Counted from the stretch's first letter, positions 19,112-28,205 are shown. The stretch is 64,000 nt of DNA from Adhaeribacter radiodurans (GCF_014075995.1 NZ_CP055153.1:1116001-1180000); one strand, 5' to 3'. Notes: generated from the letters alone by a model not told the origin. Translations and numbers: made by a program.

Positions 19112-19244
19112 GTTACAATATGCTCAAAATAAGAATTCATTAGAATTTAAAGCAATTAAAAAAGTGGTATTATTAATATATGAATTCAAAAGCTTGAATA
19201 ACTTTGTTTGTCAACTTAATTAAAGCGTAAACAAGTTTCTTTGA

Positions 19245-20492
19245 ATGGGAAAGCGGATTCTGCTTCTTGGATACAATTTTCATCCAGAGCCTACTGGTAT
19301 TGGGAAATATAGTGGAGAAATGATTTATTGGCTTGCGAATCAAGGTTATCATTGTACAGTAATTACTACTTATCCTTATTATCCTTTTTGGAAAGTACAA
19401 GAACCTTATTACAAGAATAGATATTGGTATAAAATTGAGGAACAAATATTTGAATCTGGAGGTAAAATAGTAGTTCATCGTTGCCCCATGTATGTTCCGT
19501 CCAATCCATCAGGTTTAAAAAGAGTTCTGTTAGATTTTTCATTTTTAATAACCGCATTTTTTAAATTGATTCAGCTAATACCTGGTAAAAAATATAACTG
19601 GGTATTTACTGTAGTTCCCTCTTTTCAGTTTGGCTTGTTGGGAATTTTATATAAAAAAGTGCGTAGTGCAAAGCTGTTTTACCATATTCAGGATATGCAG
19701 ATTGAGGTAGCCAGAGACCTGCAGATTATTAAATCTGACAAAATTATAAAAAGCTTATTTAGGTTAGAGAACTATATTTTTAACCAAAGTGATGTTATTA
19801 GTAGTATCTCCGAAGGAATGGTTCAAAAAATTAGGGAGAAAGCAAAAAAAGAAATTTTTTTATTACCGAACTGGACAGACAATAATCTGTTTTTCCCAAT
19901 TAAAGATCGAAATGCTTTAAAAGAAATGTTCGGTTTTAAAGCTAATGATCAAATAATTTTATATTCGGGAGCTATTGGCGAAAAACAAGGTTTAGAATCA
20001 ATCTTGTACGCAGCCAACCAAGCTAAGCATATTGAAGAGTGGAAGTTTGTGATTTGTGGATCAGGTCCATATAGAGGAAAACTGCAAAGCTTAGCCAAAG
20101 AGCTACATTTACGAAATGTAATTTTTCTACCTTTACAGCCTTTTGAATTATTTAACAGGTTTCTAAACGTAGCTGATCTGCACTTAGTTATTCAGAAAGC
20201 CAATGCCAGCGATTTGGTAATGCCTTCTAAATTAACCACTATTTTAGCTGTAGGTGGATTGGCCCTGATAACAGCCAACATAGGGTCTGGCCTACATACA
20301 TTAATAGATAAATATAAAATGGGAATGTTAGTACAGGCAGAAAATCAAGAAGCATTGAATCAAGGAATACGGAAAGCATTACATTGTGAAAATAAAGAAG
20401 CTATTACTGCTAATGCTCGGTCTTATGCGGAAAGGTATCTGTCTATCGATAATATAATGAAATCACTTGAAGATTGCGTCTTAAAGTATTAA
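19245..20492 (+). CDS. WcaI-like glycosyltransferase (GT4)
   Basis: A GT-B enzyme of 415 residues matching the WcaI group of colanic-acid-type transferases. It opens with ILLLGYNFHPEPTGIGKYSG and then TTYPYYPFWKVQEPYY, both typical of WcaI. The mid-protein WVFTVVPSFQFGLLG and IQDMQIEVARDL follow. The donor domain has ILYSGAIGEKQGLES, FVICGSGPYR and LVMPSKLTTILAVGG; as in other WcaI proteins there is no classic EX7E. In colanic acid WcaI adds fucose to the lipid-linked glucose. Because gmd and fcl for GDP-fucose lie at 34-36 kb, a fucosyltransferase role is possible here, but this is inference. It ends the first + strand block. Confidence 0.84.
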   Translation: MGKRILLLGYNFHPEPTGIGKYSGEMIYWLANQGYHCTVITTYPYYPFWKVQEPYYKNRYWYKIEEQIFESGGKIVVHRCPMYVPSNPSGLKRVLLDFSFLITAFFKLIQLIPGKKYNWVFTVVPSFQFGLLGILYKKVRSAKLFYHIQDMQIEVARDLQIIKSDKIIKSLFRLENYIFNQSDVISSISEGMVQKIREKAKKEIFLLPNWTDNNLFFPIKDRNALKEMFGFKANDQIILYSGAIGEKQGLESILYAANQAKHIEEWKFVICGSGPYRGKLQSLAKELHLRNVIFLPLQPFELFNRFLNVADLHLVIQKANASDLVMPSKLTTILAVGGLALITANIGSGLHTLIDKYKMGMLVQAENQEALNQGIRKALHCENKEAITANARSYAERYLSIDNIMKSLEDCVLKY

Positions 20493-20597
20493 TATTTAAG
20501 GAGAATGCTTGATGCAACTGATTGGTGACTTATAATAATAATTTTATCATAAAATATGTTTGAAATGCTTTCATCCTGTTTATAAAGCTTTCTATTT

Positions 20598-21832
20598 AAA
20601 TTATCATTTCTTCTTCTTGGCTTATCTTAGTTTGGTCAAATTAATTCTAATTTTTCTCAGTTTAGAAAGGTATTAATAGGGAATAATTTAGTTGAAAGAA
20701 ATCGAGGCCAAAATCCTTCTCTGCATTTTAAAAGTGAAATATTACCAAAAAATTCTTTAAAAATTAGTTTTGGTCTAAAATTAGGATTAAATTAGGTAGT
20801 ATACTTAAAATAAGGATGGTTTAGTTGCCAACTTTTCAAGATTGAGATTAACCAGGAGAAAATGCAGGGCAAGATAATGATGGTGCTAGGATTTAGAGAA
20901 AGACAGCGTTTTCCGGATTAATCTACTACAGCTCTACTACAGCGTTGGCGTATGGTATTGTTCAACCTTTCGATTGGGATGGTCTGCGGCTTTCCTTCAG
21001 CTTGGTGTTGCCCTGTTTCTAAGACAGCCGCATAAGCGGCTAAATCATGGGCTCTTGTTCCCATATATGCTGGATACGAGGCATCAGCCAGCCTAAGCTT
21101 ACTTGCAATATGCGCGCAATTGCCCGCAGGGACAACCTTTCTAAGAGTAACCGCTTCAGCAGGGTTTCTGGCTTTAAGCCGGCTTCTATTTTTCTTTCCA
21201 CGGCTTGTCTTTCGCAAAAATGACATTTATAATTCTGCTTGCCGTACAGGTTTTCCCATTTTTAACTATTTTTATACTGTGGCAATGAGGACAATGGTTC
21301 ATAAGCTAGAGGTTTGGCAATTTCTAGTTTACGTTACTTTGTTCTCATTTCTTTTTTCTCAATTATTCATCCTTATTTTTAGCACACTACCTTAAGTTTT
21401 ATAAAAATGAATTTTAATAAATGTTATCCTCAACCTTCCGTTCCGATAACACCCTCTTGGCGGATGGACTTTTTAGTTGGTTTGATTTTAGGAGTACTTA
21501 TATATTACAAATTGTATTTTCAAAAACAGTATTTATATTCTCAAGTTGGCGGAGAAAATAAAAGTATAGGAACAGGTTATAAGCATAATTGTTTTTCACT
21601 GCCAGTGCTTTTTAAATACAAGCTATTACCAAAAATTAGTTTTGTAGCAGGTCCTCAATTTGATTTATTAATAAAAGCTAAAGAAAAGATTAATGACGGA
21701 ATTACTGACACCACCCACGAAACAGAAGAGCGTAATATTGGTACTACTACTGGTGTAGGTTTCAAATTAGGGAATGATTTAAGTTTAAATGCAAGATTTA
21801 TGCATTGTCTTAATCATATAGGAATTACTTAA
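20598..21832 (+). pseudogene. PorT-like outer-membrane beta-barrel gene split by an IS1-family element
   Basis: The first piece, about 20598-20794, has a signal-peptide-like start (KLSFLLLGLS, then a stop, then FGQINSNFS) and runs into LKISFGLKLGLN, the first strand of the PorT/outer-membrane beta-barrel family. The IS1-like element at 20795-21391 interrupts it exactly there. The second piece resumes at about 21392 as LSFIKMNFNK and continues with YLYSQVGGENKSIG, LPVLFKYKLLPKISFVAGPQ and LSLNARFMHCLNHIG, again barrel strands of this family. It ends early at 21832, where other IS sequence begins, so the last strands are also missing. No start codon survives. The intact gene would have encoded a periplasm-exported barrel of roughly 200 residues. 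Confidence 0.7.
20795..21391 (-). mobile_element. IS1-family element relic with recognisable terminal inverted repeats
   Basis: The ends form 24-bp terminal inverted repeats, at 20795-20818 and 21368-21391, identical at 21 of 24 positions. Both begin GGTAGT when read inward. Flanking bases share TTA, and 8-bp flanks match at 6 of 8 positions, consistent with an aged target duplication. On the - strand a transposase starts at 21302 with a zinc ribbon (CPHCHS...YKCHFCERQAVERK). A helix-turn-helix part follows (LLLERLSLRAIARILQVSLG), then IERLNNTIRQR, then RKTLSFSKS near the C-terminus. Several frameshifts and a missing central DDE part make it dead. At about 600 bp it is shorter than a normal IS1 element. 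Confidence 0.78.
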
Positions 21833-21838
21833 AGGGTA

Positions 21839-22434
21839 AGTATTTAAGAAGAAGCTGTTTAGATTTTTAAACTTCCAAAGGAGGAAGAAGTAAAAGTGTT
21901 TGCGAAGTCCTCTTACTTTAATCTTACTCCAATGGAACTCATCAGTAAAGATAACATAAACAAGTGGATTGTTCCTTTTCTAAGTGTTGGAAATAGAGGA
22001 AAAAAGCCCAAGGTTGAACAGGTAGCTATCCTAAGGGCGATCCTGTATAAGCTAAAAACAGGTTGTCAGTGGCGGCAATTGCCGACTGGAGTATTCTTTG
22101 GTAAACAACTACTTTGCTGGCAGGGTGTCTATTATCATTTTAGAAAGTGGGTTAAGGACGGTAGCTTTCGAAAAGTGTGGGTAGAACATTTAAAGAGTCA
22201 ACGCAAACTCTTTGATTTACCAGAGTGTGCAGTTACATGGTAGTCAAACTATATGCAAGAACGGCGGTGATTACATCGGCTATTAAACTAGAAAAGCGGC
22301 AAAGAGTTGTAATAGCTTGTTTTTAGCCGATAGCCAAGGTTTAATGTTAGCTTGTTCTTCTCCTCAAGCTGGTCAGCACCACGATGTATTACAGATAAAG
22401 CAGGTTTTTGAAGAACTTAGGGTATTGTTAAAGG
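21839..22434 (+). pseudogene. IS5-family transposase, truncated relic
   Basis: The first piece (reading from about 21896; natural start probably the ATG at 21932, MELISKDNINKWIVPFL) has the N-terminal domain of IS5-type transposases, with ILRAILYKLKTGCQWRQLPT and VYYHFRKWVKDGSF. The frame stops at 22243. Downstream, out of frame, come LQGSQTICKNGGDYIGY and SLFLADSQGLMLACSSPQ, then GQHHDVLQIKQVFEEL, the first part of the DDE domain. The match ends near 22434, where the IS701-like relic on the opposite strand begins. The remaining DDE domain is absent on both sides of that relic, so part of this element was deleted. Confidence 0.75.
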
Positions 22435-23010
22435 AAGCAGCCACCTGCTCGTAGCGGCCGGGCTGACCAGAGACAAGGCGGTTGGCTTTCAATCCGGCCA
22501 AAAATCCTACTTCCTGTTTTCTAAGGAACTTTAGGTTCTGAAGGGAAGCATACCAGCTATCAGCGCTTTCACAATCTGGGCGCAGCCCCCAGGTAAAGCA
22601 CTTGGTGAGCATTTGCTGAAAGTAATCATGCTTACTTTTACCATCACTAAAACGATTTGCCCGGAAATTTACTAGAAATCGCAAGCCAGATGGATCGGTG
22701 TAAAACAGGCAATCAGGTTAATGCCCTTGACCTTTTTATGATGTCTGCCCGACCAGAAAAAGCCAACTAGCTCTGTTGTTTCTAAATCAGTAAAGGGTTT
22801 ATCCGGCACCGAATCATCCGCCGATAAAGTACCACCCTGCAGACATATCCCGGACTTTACTGCTTCAAATAGTTCTTTGCCTGTAAAATCATTTTTCAAC
22901 AGAAAACGGTTGACCTCATCATATAAAACTGCTAACACTTCACTGGCCTTAACACAACTTATTTTACGAAGCTCGCTTAAAAGATAGGCAATATAAGAGG
23001 CTGCTTCCAT
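22435..23010 (-). pseudogene. IS701-like DDE transposase, frameshifted and 3' truncated
   Basis: On the - strand the protein starts at 23010 (MEAASYIAYLLSELRKISCV) and shows LSADDSVPDKPFTDLETTEL and FFWSGRHHKKVKGINLIACF. A one-base loss near 22680, in a short T run, shifts the frame. The sequence then resumes as YTDPSGLRFLVNFRANRF, ESADSWYASLQNLKFLRK and VGFLAGLKANRLVSGQPGRY. ADD and the later DSWY would hold the first two catalytic acidic residues. The C-terminus, with the last catalytic residue, is missing where the element abuts the IS5-like relic at about 22435. The family name is from memory of similar Bacteroidota transposases and could be IS4-type instead. Confidence 0.68.
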
Positions 23011-23441
23011 GGCTTTTTACATGCTTTTATAAATTGAAGCCTTTGTGGGAACTTCTATTTCTGTTTTAATTACATTAAAACTTCAGAATATGTTGACATG
23101 ATTGTTATATTGATTAACCAATAAAAATTTGATATATGCCATGAATGGCTCACTTATTTTTATTTGCGCTATATGACCAAAGTTGTGTTAATTTAATCTT
23201 ATTGATTTTATTTTGAACTTTTCTTATAGCCAAGTAGTTGAAACTCCATATAATTGGAATAAATTGTTTTACAAAATAGATTTATATCTTTATTTAAAGT
23301 GGAGATTAATTTTCACATATTCTTTATATCAATTATTAATAATATTTTATATTATTAATAATTGATATAAACTTTTTTATAATTATAAATTTATATATTA
23401 AAATCCTAAGTTTTAAGGTTATTTACAATTATTTAATTTAA
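23011..23441. other. AT-rich spacer without genes, containing a long inverted repeat
   Basis: No coding frame is supported here. The stretch lies between the IS701-like relic and a GT2 gene. It becomes extremely AT-rich toward the GT2 gene and holds the perfect inverted repeat described separately. The promoter of the second + strand block probably lies here, but I could not fix a -33/-7 pair with confidence. Confidence 0.6.
23323..23371. repeat. Perfect 23-bp inverted repeat with a 3-base loop
   Basis: Arms at 23323-23345 and 23349-23371 are perfectly complementary and enclose TTT. The arms contain almost only A and T (one C in the left arm, one G in the right). It lies about 70 bases before the GT2 start codon at 23442. 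There is no GC-rich stem, so it is not a standard terminator. A cruciform, a protein-binding palindrome or an RNA hairpin in the 5' leader are all possible. Confidence 0.9.
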
Positions 23442-24404
23442 ATGGATCGTATTCCATCTTCGCCGCCTACGATTTTGCCTCTTCCAGTATGTGAAAAGCG
23501 TCCTTTATGGTCAGTTATGATTCCGGTTTATAACTGTTCCAATTATCTGCCTATTGTGCTAGAAAGTGTACTGTCCCAAGATTTAGGAGAATTGAATATG
23601 CAAATTGAAGTTGTAGATGATGCCAGCACCGATGCGAATGTTGAAGAGATCGTGAAAAGTCTTGGAAAAGGCCGAGTACAGTATTATCGACAACCTATAA
23701 ATGTTGGGAGTCTGCGTAATTTTGAAACATGCATTAACCGGTCAAAGGGCAAACTAGTTCATCTGCTGCACGGAGATGACCGGGTTAAAGTAGGTTTCTA
23801 TGAGAAACTAACTTGGCTTTTCGAAAGATATCCAGAAGTGGGAGCTGCCTTTTGTAATTATAGTTTTATAGATGAATTCGGTGAAAAGTACCATGACCAG
23901 GCTCCAGAAGAAAAAGAAGATGGAATATTAAAAAACTGGTTTTTAAGAATTTCAAAAATTCAACGCATCCAATTTGTAGCTATGGCTGTTCGGCGGGAGG
24001 TTTATGAAAAATTAGGAAGCTTTTATGGGACGATTTATGGAGAAGATTGGGAAATGTGGGTAAGAATTGCAAAAAATTACTCTGTTGCATATACACCAGA
24101 AATCTTTGCTGAATACCGAAGACATGAAAATTCTATTTCATCAGGGCAGATAGCCAATGATTATGCAAGAGCTATATACTATGTGCAACAATATTTACCA
24201 GAAGATAAGAAAAAACTTACAGCTAAAGCACAAAAGGAATGTGCACTTATTAGTCTAAGCCGGGCAAATGTTATTTGGGGGGAAACCCGCAATAAGAAGC
24301 TGGCATTCTCCCAGGTAAAACTAGCTTTAAGTTTAAATAAGTCCCCGGAACTTTATTATCATATACTTAAATTATACATTAAGTTTATTTTGAAAGTATA
24401 TTAA
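23442..24404 (+). CDS. Glycosyltransferase family 2
   Basis: A GT-A enzyme of 320 residues that opens the second + strand block. After a proline-rich start, the fold begins WSVMIPVYNCSNYLPIVLES, followed by IEVVDDASTDANVEEIV. The metal-binding motif takes the form LHGDDRV rather than DxDD. A second conserved acidic region is GEDWEMWVRIA, where ED would be the catalytic pair. The last 90 residues are helical and charged. It stands alone, more than 600 bases before the ABC exporter genes, and directly downstream of the large inverted repeat. The donor and acceptor are unknown. Confidence 0.86.
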   Translation: MDRIPSSPPTILPLPVCEKRPLWSVMIPVYNCSNYLPIVLESVLSQDLGELNMQIEVVDDASTDANVEEIVKSLGKGRVQYYRQPINVGSLRNFETCINRSKGKLVHLLHGDDRVKVGFYEKLTWLFERYPEVGAAFCNYSFIDEFGEKYHDQAPEEKEDGILKNWFLRISKIQRIQFVAMAVRREVYEKLGSFYGTIYGEDWEMWVRIAKNYSVAYTPEIFAEYRRHENSISSGQIANDYARAIYYVQQYLPEDKKKLTAKAQKECALISLSRANVIWGETRNKKLAFSQVKLALSLNKSPELYYHILKLYIKFILKVY

Positions 24405-25029
24405 ATTTTATACAAAAGAATAACTAATTTAATAACTTGTTCTTTTGTATAACTGAAAGCTCAAATACACGAAAAATTTATTTATTATAAAGCTTTACGG
24501 CTTCATCAAGGACCTGTCTTGCTTATGAGGACACTTTGCCAATCAAAATTTTCAATGGTTAGACAATCTTTCTATTTTTGATTGCTTATTTATTTCCAAA
24601 GACAATAAACATTGCCGAGGATAATAAGCTAACAATTATGATAATAGAAGCACTCTATTTGCCAAGGCGAAGTAAATTTACCATCGTACCACTTGAGTAC
24701 TATCTTTAATTTTTTTATTTCTGATTTTACTTATAATGTACCTTTTATATAGATGAAATGAATATAGAAAATTATAATCCATTACTATTAACACCTTTTT
24801 AATTGAGGTTAATAATATTTTCGTTTGATAGATATCTTTTTATAAATTAAAGGTTTTTAAACTAGTACAATTAAGAAATTAAAGCTTTTTAGGTCGAATT
24901 GGAAGACCTCTCCTAAGTGGTTAGATGTGGTTTTTGTACATTGAATTTTTTATTGTAGATTGAGATAAATAGATATTTTTCATTTTAATCTAATAACATT
25001 TAATATAATCAGGATAACACATTTTTAAA
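24405..25029. other. Intergenic region with a possible glycosyltransferase 3' remnant
   Basis: About 625 bases without an intact gene. On the - strand near 24480-24575, LTIENFDWQSVLISK and, one frame over, RQVLDEAVKLYNK before a stop resemble the C-terminal helices of a GT4 enzyme. The match is short and needs one frameshift, so it is weak. The rest is AT-rich and shows nothing recognisable. The promoter for the ABC exporter genes is probably in the last 100 bases. Confidence 0.3.
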
Positions 25030-25899
25030 ATGCACCACCAGTCCCAGTTAGTTGAATCCGAAAATTGGTCACTAATTATAAAATCAAAGACTTCCTGGTT
25101 CAATCTTCACCTATATGACCTTTGGAGATATCGTGATTTAATATTTATGTTTGTAAAGCGCGATTTTGTCTCTTTATATAAACAGACAATTTTAGGTCCA
25201 TTGTGGTTTATTATCCAGCCTATACTCACCACTTTTATGTTTGTGATTATATTTAATAAAATAGCCGGAATTTCTACCAATGGGATTCCTTCTGCGCTAT
25301 TCTATTTATCGGGTTTAGTTATCTGGAATTACTTTTCTACTTGCCTTACTACTACTGCTAACACCTTTACCGCTAATGCGGGTATTTTTGGTAAAGTATA
25401 TTTTCCAAGGTTAATTGTTCCTTTATCTAGTGTTTTATCCGCGCTTATTAGCTTTTGTATTCAATTGGGAATTTTACTCGTTTTAATTGGCTACTATTAT
25501 TTTATATTAGATGTAAATATTAAGTTTAATCCTTACGTGCTTTTTATACCCTTTTTGCTTCTTGTTATTGCTTTGTTAGGACTTGGCTTGGGTATAATTA
25601 TTTCATCAGTAACTACTAAATACCGTGACCTGGTTTTTCTTGTAACTTTTGGTATACAATTGTTAATGTATGCTACACCTATTATTTATCCGCTCTCTTT
25701 CTTGAGCGGAAAGTATAAGGCGTTTATTCTGGCAAATCCTATAACACCTATTGTTGAAATATTCAGGTATTCTTTATTAGGTGTAGGGGAAGTTAATATA
25801 TGGTATATCGCTTACAGCATTACATTTACTTTGGTTACTCTTTTTATTGGGGTTCTAATTTTTAATAAAGTTGAAAAAAGCTTTATGGATGTAATATAA
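25030..25899 (+). CDS. wzm: ABC-2 type polysaccharide exporter permease (Wzm-like)
   Basis: The membrane subunit of an ABC exporter that moves finished, lipid-linked polysaccharide across the inner membrane. The 289 residues contain six hydrophobic helices after an N-terminal amphipathic part with YRDLIFMFVKRDFVSLYKQT and LGPLWFIIQPILTTFMFVII, the hallmark of Wzm/RfbD/KpsM-type permeases. The C-terminal region has TPIIYPLSFL and NPITPIVEIFRYSLLG, also conserved. It is followed after 11 bases by the ATPase gene, so the two form one transcription unit and one transporter. The presence of a Wzx/Wzy-type set in the same island makes the polymer assignment open. Confidence 0.92.
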   Translation: MHHQSQLVESENWSLIIKSKTSWFNLHLYDLWRYRDLIFMFVKRDFVSLYKQTILGPLWFIIQPILTTFMFVIIFNKIAGISTNGIPSALFYLSGLVIWNYFSTCLTTTANTFTANAGIFGKVYFPRLIVPLSSVLSALISFCIQLGILLVLIGYYYFILDVNIKFNPYVLFIPFLLLVIALLGLGLGIIISSVTTKYRDLVFLVTFGIQLLMYATPIIYPLSFLSGKYKAFILANPITPIVEIFRYSLLGVGEVNIWYIAYSITFTLVTLFIGVLIFNKVEKSFMDVI

Positions 25900-25910
25900 A
25901 TCATTAGGTT

Positions 25911-27233
25911 ATGACAAAGGTAGTTATTCGGGTTGACGGGTTGAGTAAAAAGTATAGATTAGGGAATATAGGAACCGGCACGCTAAGCCGAGACTTAAAT
26001 CAATGGTGGGCCAGATTCCGGGGAAAAGAAGATCCATATTCTAGATTAGATAATGCTGGTACTAATTATTTCAGGAAAGATGATTTCTGGGCTTTGCAAG
26101 ATATTAATTTTGAAATAAAACAAGGAGAAGCAGTAGGGATTATTGGTAAAAACGGGGCAGGAAAATCTACCTTGTTGAAGATTTTATCCAGGATAACTTC
26201 ACCTACTTTCGGTGAGATAAAAATAAAAGGTCGGGTGGCAAGTTTGCTGGAAGTTGGTACTGGCTTTCATCCGGAGCTAACTGGCCGGGAAAACGTTTTT
26301 CTAAACGGCGCTATTTTGGGCATGACAAAACGTGAGATCAGAAGTAAGCTGGACGAAATAATTGCCTTTTCAGGGGTAGAAAGGCATATTGATACTCCGG
26401 TAAAGCGTTATAGTAGCGGGATGCACGTTCGTTTGGCTTTTGCGGTTGCCGCGCATTTAGAACCTGAAATTTTAATAGTGGATGAAGTTTTAGCCGTAGG
26501 AGATGCGGAGTTTCAGAAAAAATGCATTGGTAAAATGAAGGAGGTAACTGGAGAAGGTAGAACTATTCTATTTGTGAGTCATAATATGGTAGCTGTAAAA
26601 AAATTGTGCAGTCGAGGTATTTTACTAAGATCTGGAAGAGTATTATTAGACAGCTCCATTGAGGAAGCAGTAGAAGCATACCTTGATTTTTCTTCAAAAC
26701 ACGAAAAATCCGAGATTACTTGGCAGCTTGCAAAGGAGCCATTATCCGGAGTTCAAATAGTTGCACTCCGACTTTTGCGGGATGATGAAACAATCGGTAG
26801 TAATTTTTATATGAACGAAGATTTTTATGTCGAAGTTGAATTCATCAATCATAAAGAAGGAAACCTCCTTTCCAGTTACTTTGAACTTCGGAGTTTAACT
26901 GAAGTAGGGGTGCTATCTTCGGCTAATTGGTCTTCTGCCACTGCCAATGTAGATCCTTACTCCAACCTTGCGTATTCAAGTGGCCGTTACAAATCCAGAA
27001 TGAAAATTCCCGGCAATTTCTTAAATGAAGGTTCCTATATTATTAATGCTTGGATTCTGGAAAATGTATCTGCCACTGCGGCCGAAGTAAAAGAATCGCT
27101 TATGGTTACTATAGTAGATAATGGCGAAATGAGAAAAGAATATACAGGTGAATGGTTCGGATTAGTTCGTCCCAAGTTGGAATGGCACACAACGGCTCTC
27201 AATACAAGTAAAGCTAAGAATAAAAAAGCTTGA
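25911..27233 (+). CDS. wzt: ABC polysaccharide exporter ATPase with C-terminal glycan-binding domain (Wzt-like)
   Basis: The nucleotide-binding subunit partner of the Wzm-like permease. Walker A is GKNGAGKST (79-87), the ABC signature YSSGM (167-171) and Walker B ILIVDE (187-192), followed by the H-loop in FVSHNM. A long N-terminal stretch before the core is usual for this subfamily. Residues from about 255 to 430 form an extra beta-rich domain typical of Wzt proteins that recognise the modified non-reducing end of the polymer before export (as known for the E. coli O9a system). The presence of this domain predicts that chains are capped before export. Spacing and order with the permease support one operon. 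Confidence 0.92.
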   Translation: MTKVVIRVDGLSKKYRLGNIGTGTLSRDLNQWWARFRGKEDPYSRLDNAGTNYFRKDDFWALQDINFEIKQGEAVGIIGKNGAGKSTLLKILSRITSPTFGEIKIKGRVASLLEVGTGFHPELTGRENVFLNGAILGMTKREIRSKLDEIIAFSGVERHIDTPVKRYSSGMHVRLAFAVAAHLEPEILIVDEVLAVGDAEFQKKCIGKMKEVTGEGRTILFVSHNMVAVKKLCSRGILLRSGRVLLDSSIEEAVEAYLDFSSKHEKSEITWQLAKEPLSGVQIVALRLLRDDETIGSNFYMNEDFYVEVEFINHKEGNLLSSYFELRSLTEVGVLSSANWSSATANVDPYSNLAYSSGRYKSRMKIPGNFLNEGSYIINAWILENVSATAAEVKESLMVTIVDNGEMRKEYTGEWFGLVRPKLEWHTTALNTSKAKNKKA

Positions 27234-27344
27234 TACTTGTTTTTCAAAAATACTAATTGATTAAGGTTATTACCTAAACTTTTACGGATGCCTTTTAATT
27301 ATTTATTAAAGTTGAAATTTTTTCTACATTATTAATCCCTTGTA

Positions 27345-28205
27345 ATGGTTTCAACTATTCGATGTTTTAACACTGATCTTTTCTGCCCAATTTGTAAGGG
27401 AAATATTCTTTATAAAGAGGATTTGATTATCTGTCATTCTTGCAGTACTAAATTTTTACAAGAGACCCAGGAATACATTAATTTGTTGCCCCAAAACGCC
27501 ATAATTAAAGAAGAAAGTAAGTGGGAAGAAAGACAGGAGGATATGGAGCTATGGTACAAAAATTTAATAACAGATACTATTTCAGCAGTATCTGTTTTTG
27601 AACATGATTATACTCCTTTAAAGTTATATTTTGCTCAATTAACTGGTAATATTTTAGATTTAGGTGGTGGCGTTGGTGTAGTTAGACATTATCTCTCTGA
27701 TAAAAGCAACTATATAGTAGTTGACCCTTCCGCTGATTGGCTTAGCTCGGATTGGAAATTGCTCTCCAACGCGTACCCTTGCCTAAATACCAAACCTAAT
27801 TTTGTCATGGGGGTAGGTGAATTCTTAATGTTTGCTGATAATACTTTTGATTCAGTTCTTTCTTTGTGGAGCATTAATCATGTAAGTAATCCCGCAAAAG
27901 TTTTTCATGAGGTACAAAGAGTTCTAAAAAGAGGTGGTCGATTCTTTATAGTTTTTGAAGATATGGAGCCCTTGTGGAGGGATTTTCTTGATAAATCCCT
28001 GCTTAAATACTTTGGTCTAAATGGTTTGACGAGAATGCTTAAATCTAAAATAAGGACTGCATTATTCAACCAAAAATGGCCTGTTCAATCTGATCATATT
28101 TTTATCACAGATAAGGACATACAACAATGGAGTAATTCACGCTTTAACCAAATACAAAGAAAGTGGATAGGTACCTATTTAACTTATGAATTTGTAAAGA
28201 AATAG
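27345..28205 (+). CDS. SAM-dependent methyltransferase with N-terminal zinc ribbon
   Basis: The N-terminus has a four-cysteine zinc ribbon (FCPICKGNILYKEDLIICHS, with CPIC and CHSC) like that of Trm112-type and related methyltransferases. The Rossmann domain then shows ILDLGGGVGVVRHYL (motif I), IVVDPS (strand 2 acid) and FDSVLSLWSINHVSNPAKVF. The order ribbon plus class I methyltransferase is common in polysaccharide loci. The gene lies 111 bases after wzt, so it could methylate the sugar chain recognised by the Wzt C-terminal domain; this is inference. The catalytic residues outside the SAM site cannot be judged. Confidence 0.78.
   Translation: MVSTIRCFNTDLFCPICKGNILYKEDLIICHSCSTKFLQETQEYINLLPQNAIIKEESKWEERQEDMELWYKNLITDTISAVSVFEHDYTPLKLYFAQLTGNILDLGGGVGVVRHYLSDKSNYIVVDPSADWLSSDWKLLSNAYPCLNTKPNFVMGVGEFLMFADNTFDSVLSLWSINHVSNPAKVFHEVQRVLKRGGRFFIVFEDMEPLWRDFLDKSLLKYFGLNGLTRMLKSKIRTALFNQKWPVQSDHIFITDKDIQQWSNSRFNQIQRKWIGTYLTYEFVKK

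Noticed and set aside
20918-21226. A 102-codon - strand frame as an independent protein
   Set aside because: It mixes two frames of the IS1 transposase; only its second half (IERLNNTIRQR) is in the real frame.
21120-21395. A 91-codon + strand frame with hydrophobic content
   Set aside because: It is antisense to the IS1-family transposase and ends in the element's terminal repeat.
23323-23371. Intrinsic terminator or CRISPR-like repeat
   Set aside because: The stem is AT-only and lacks a T tract beyond it, and no repeated spaced unit exists nearby. It remains an unexplained palindrome.
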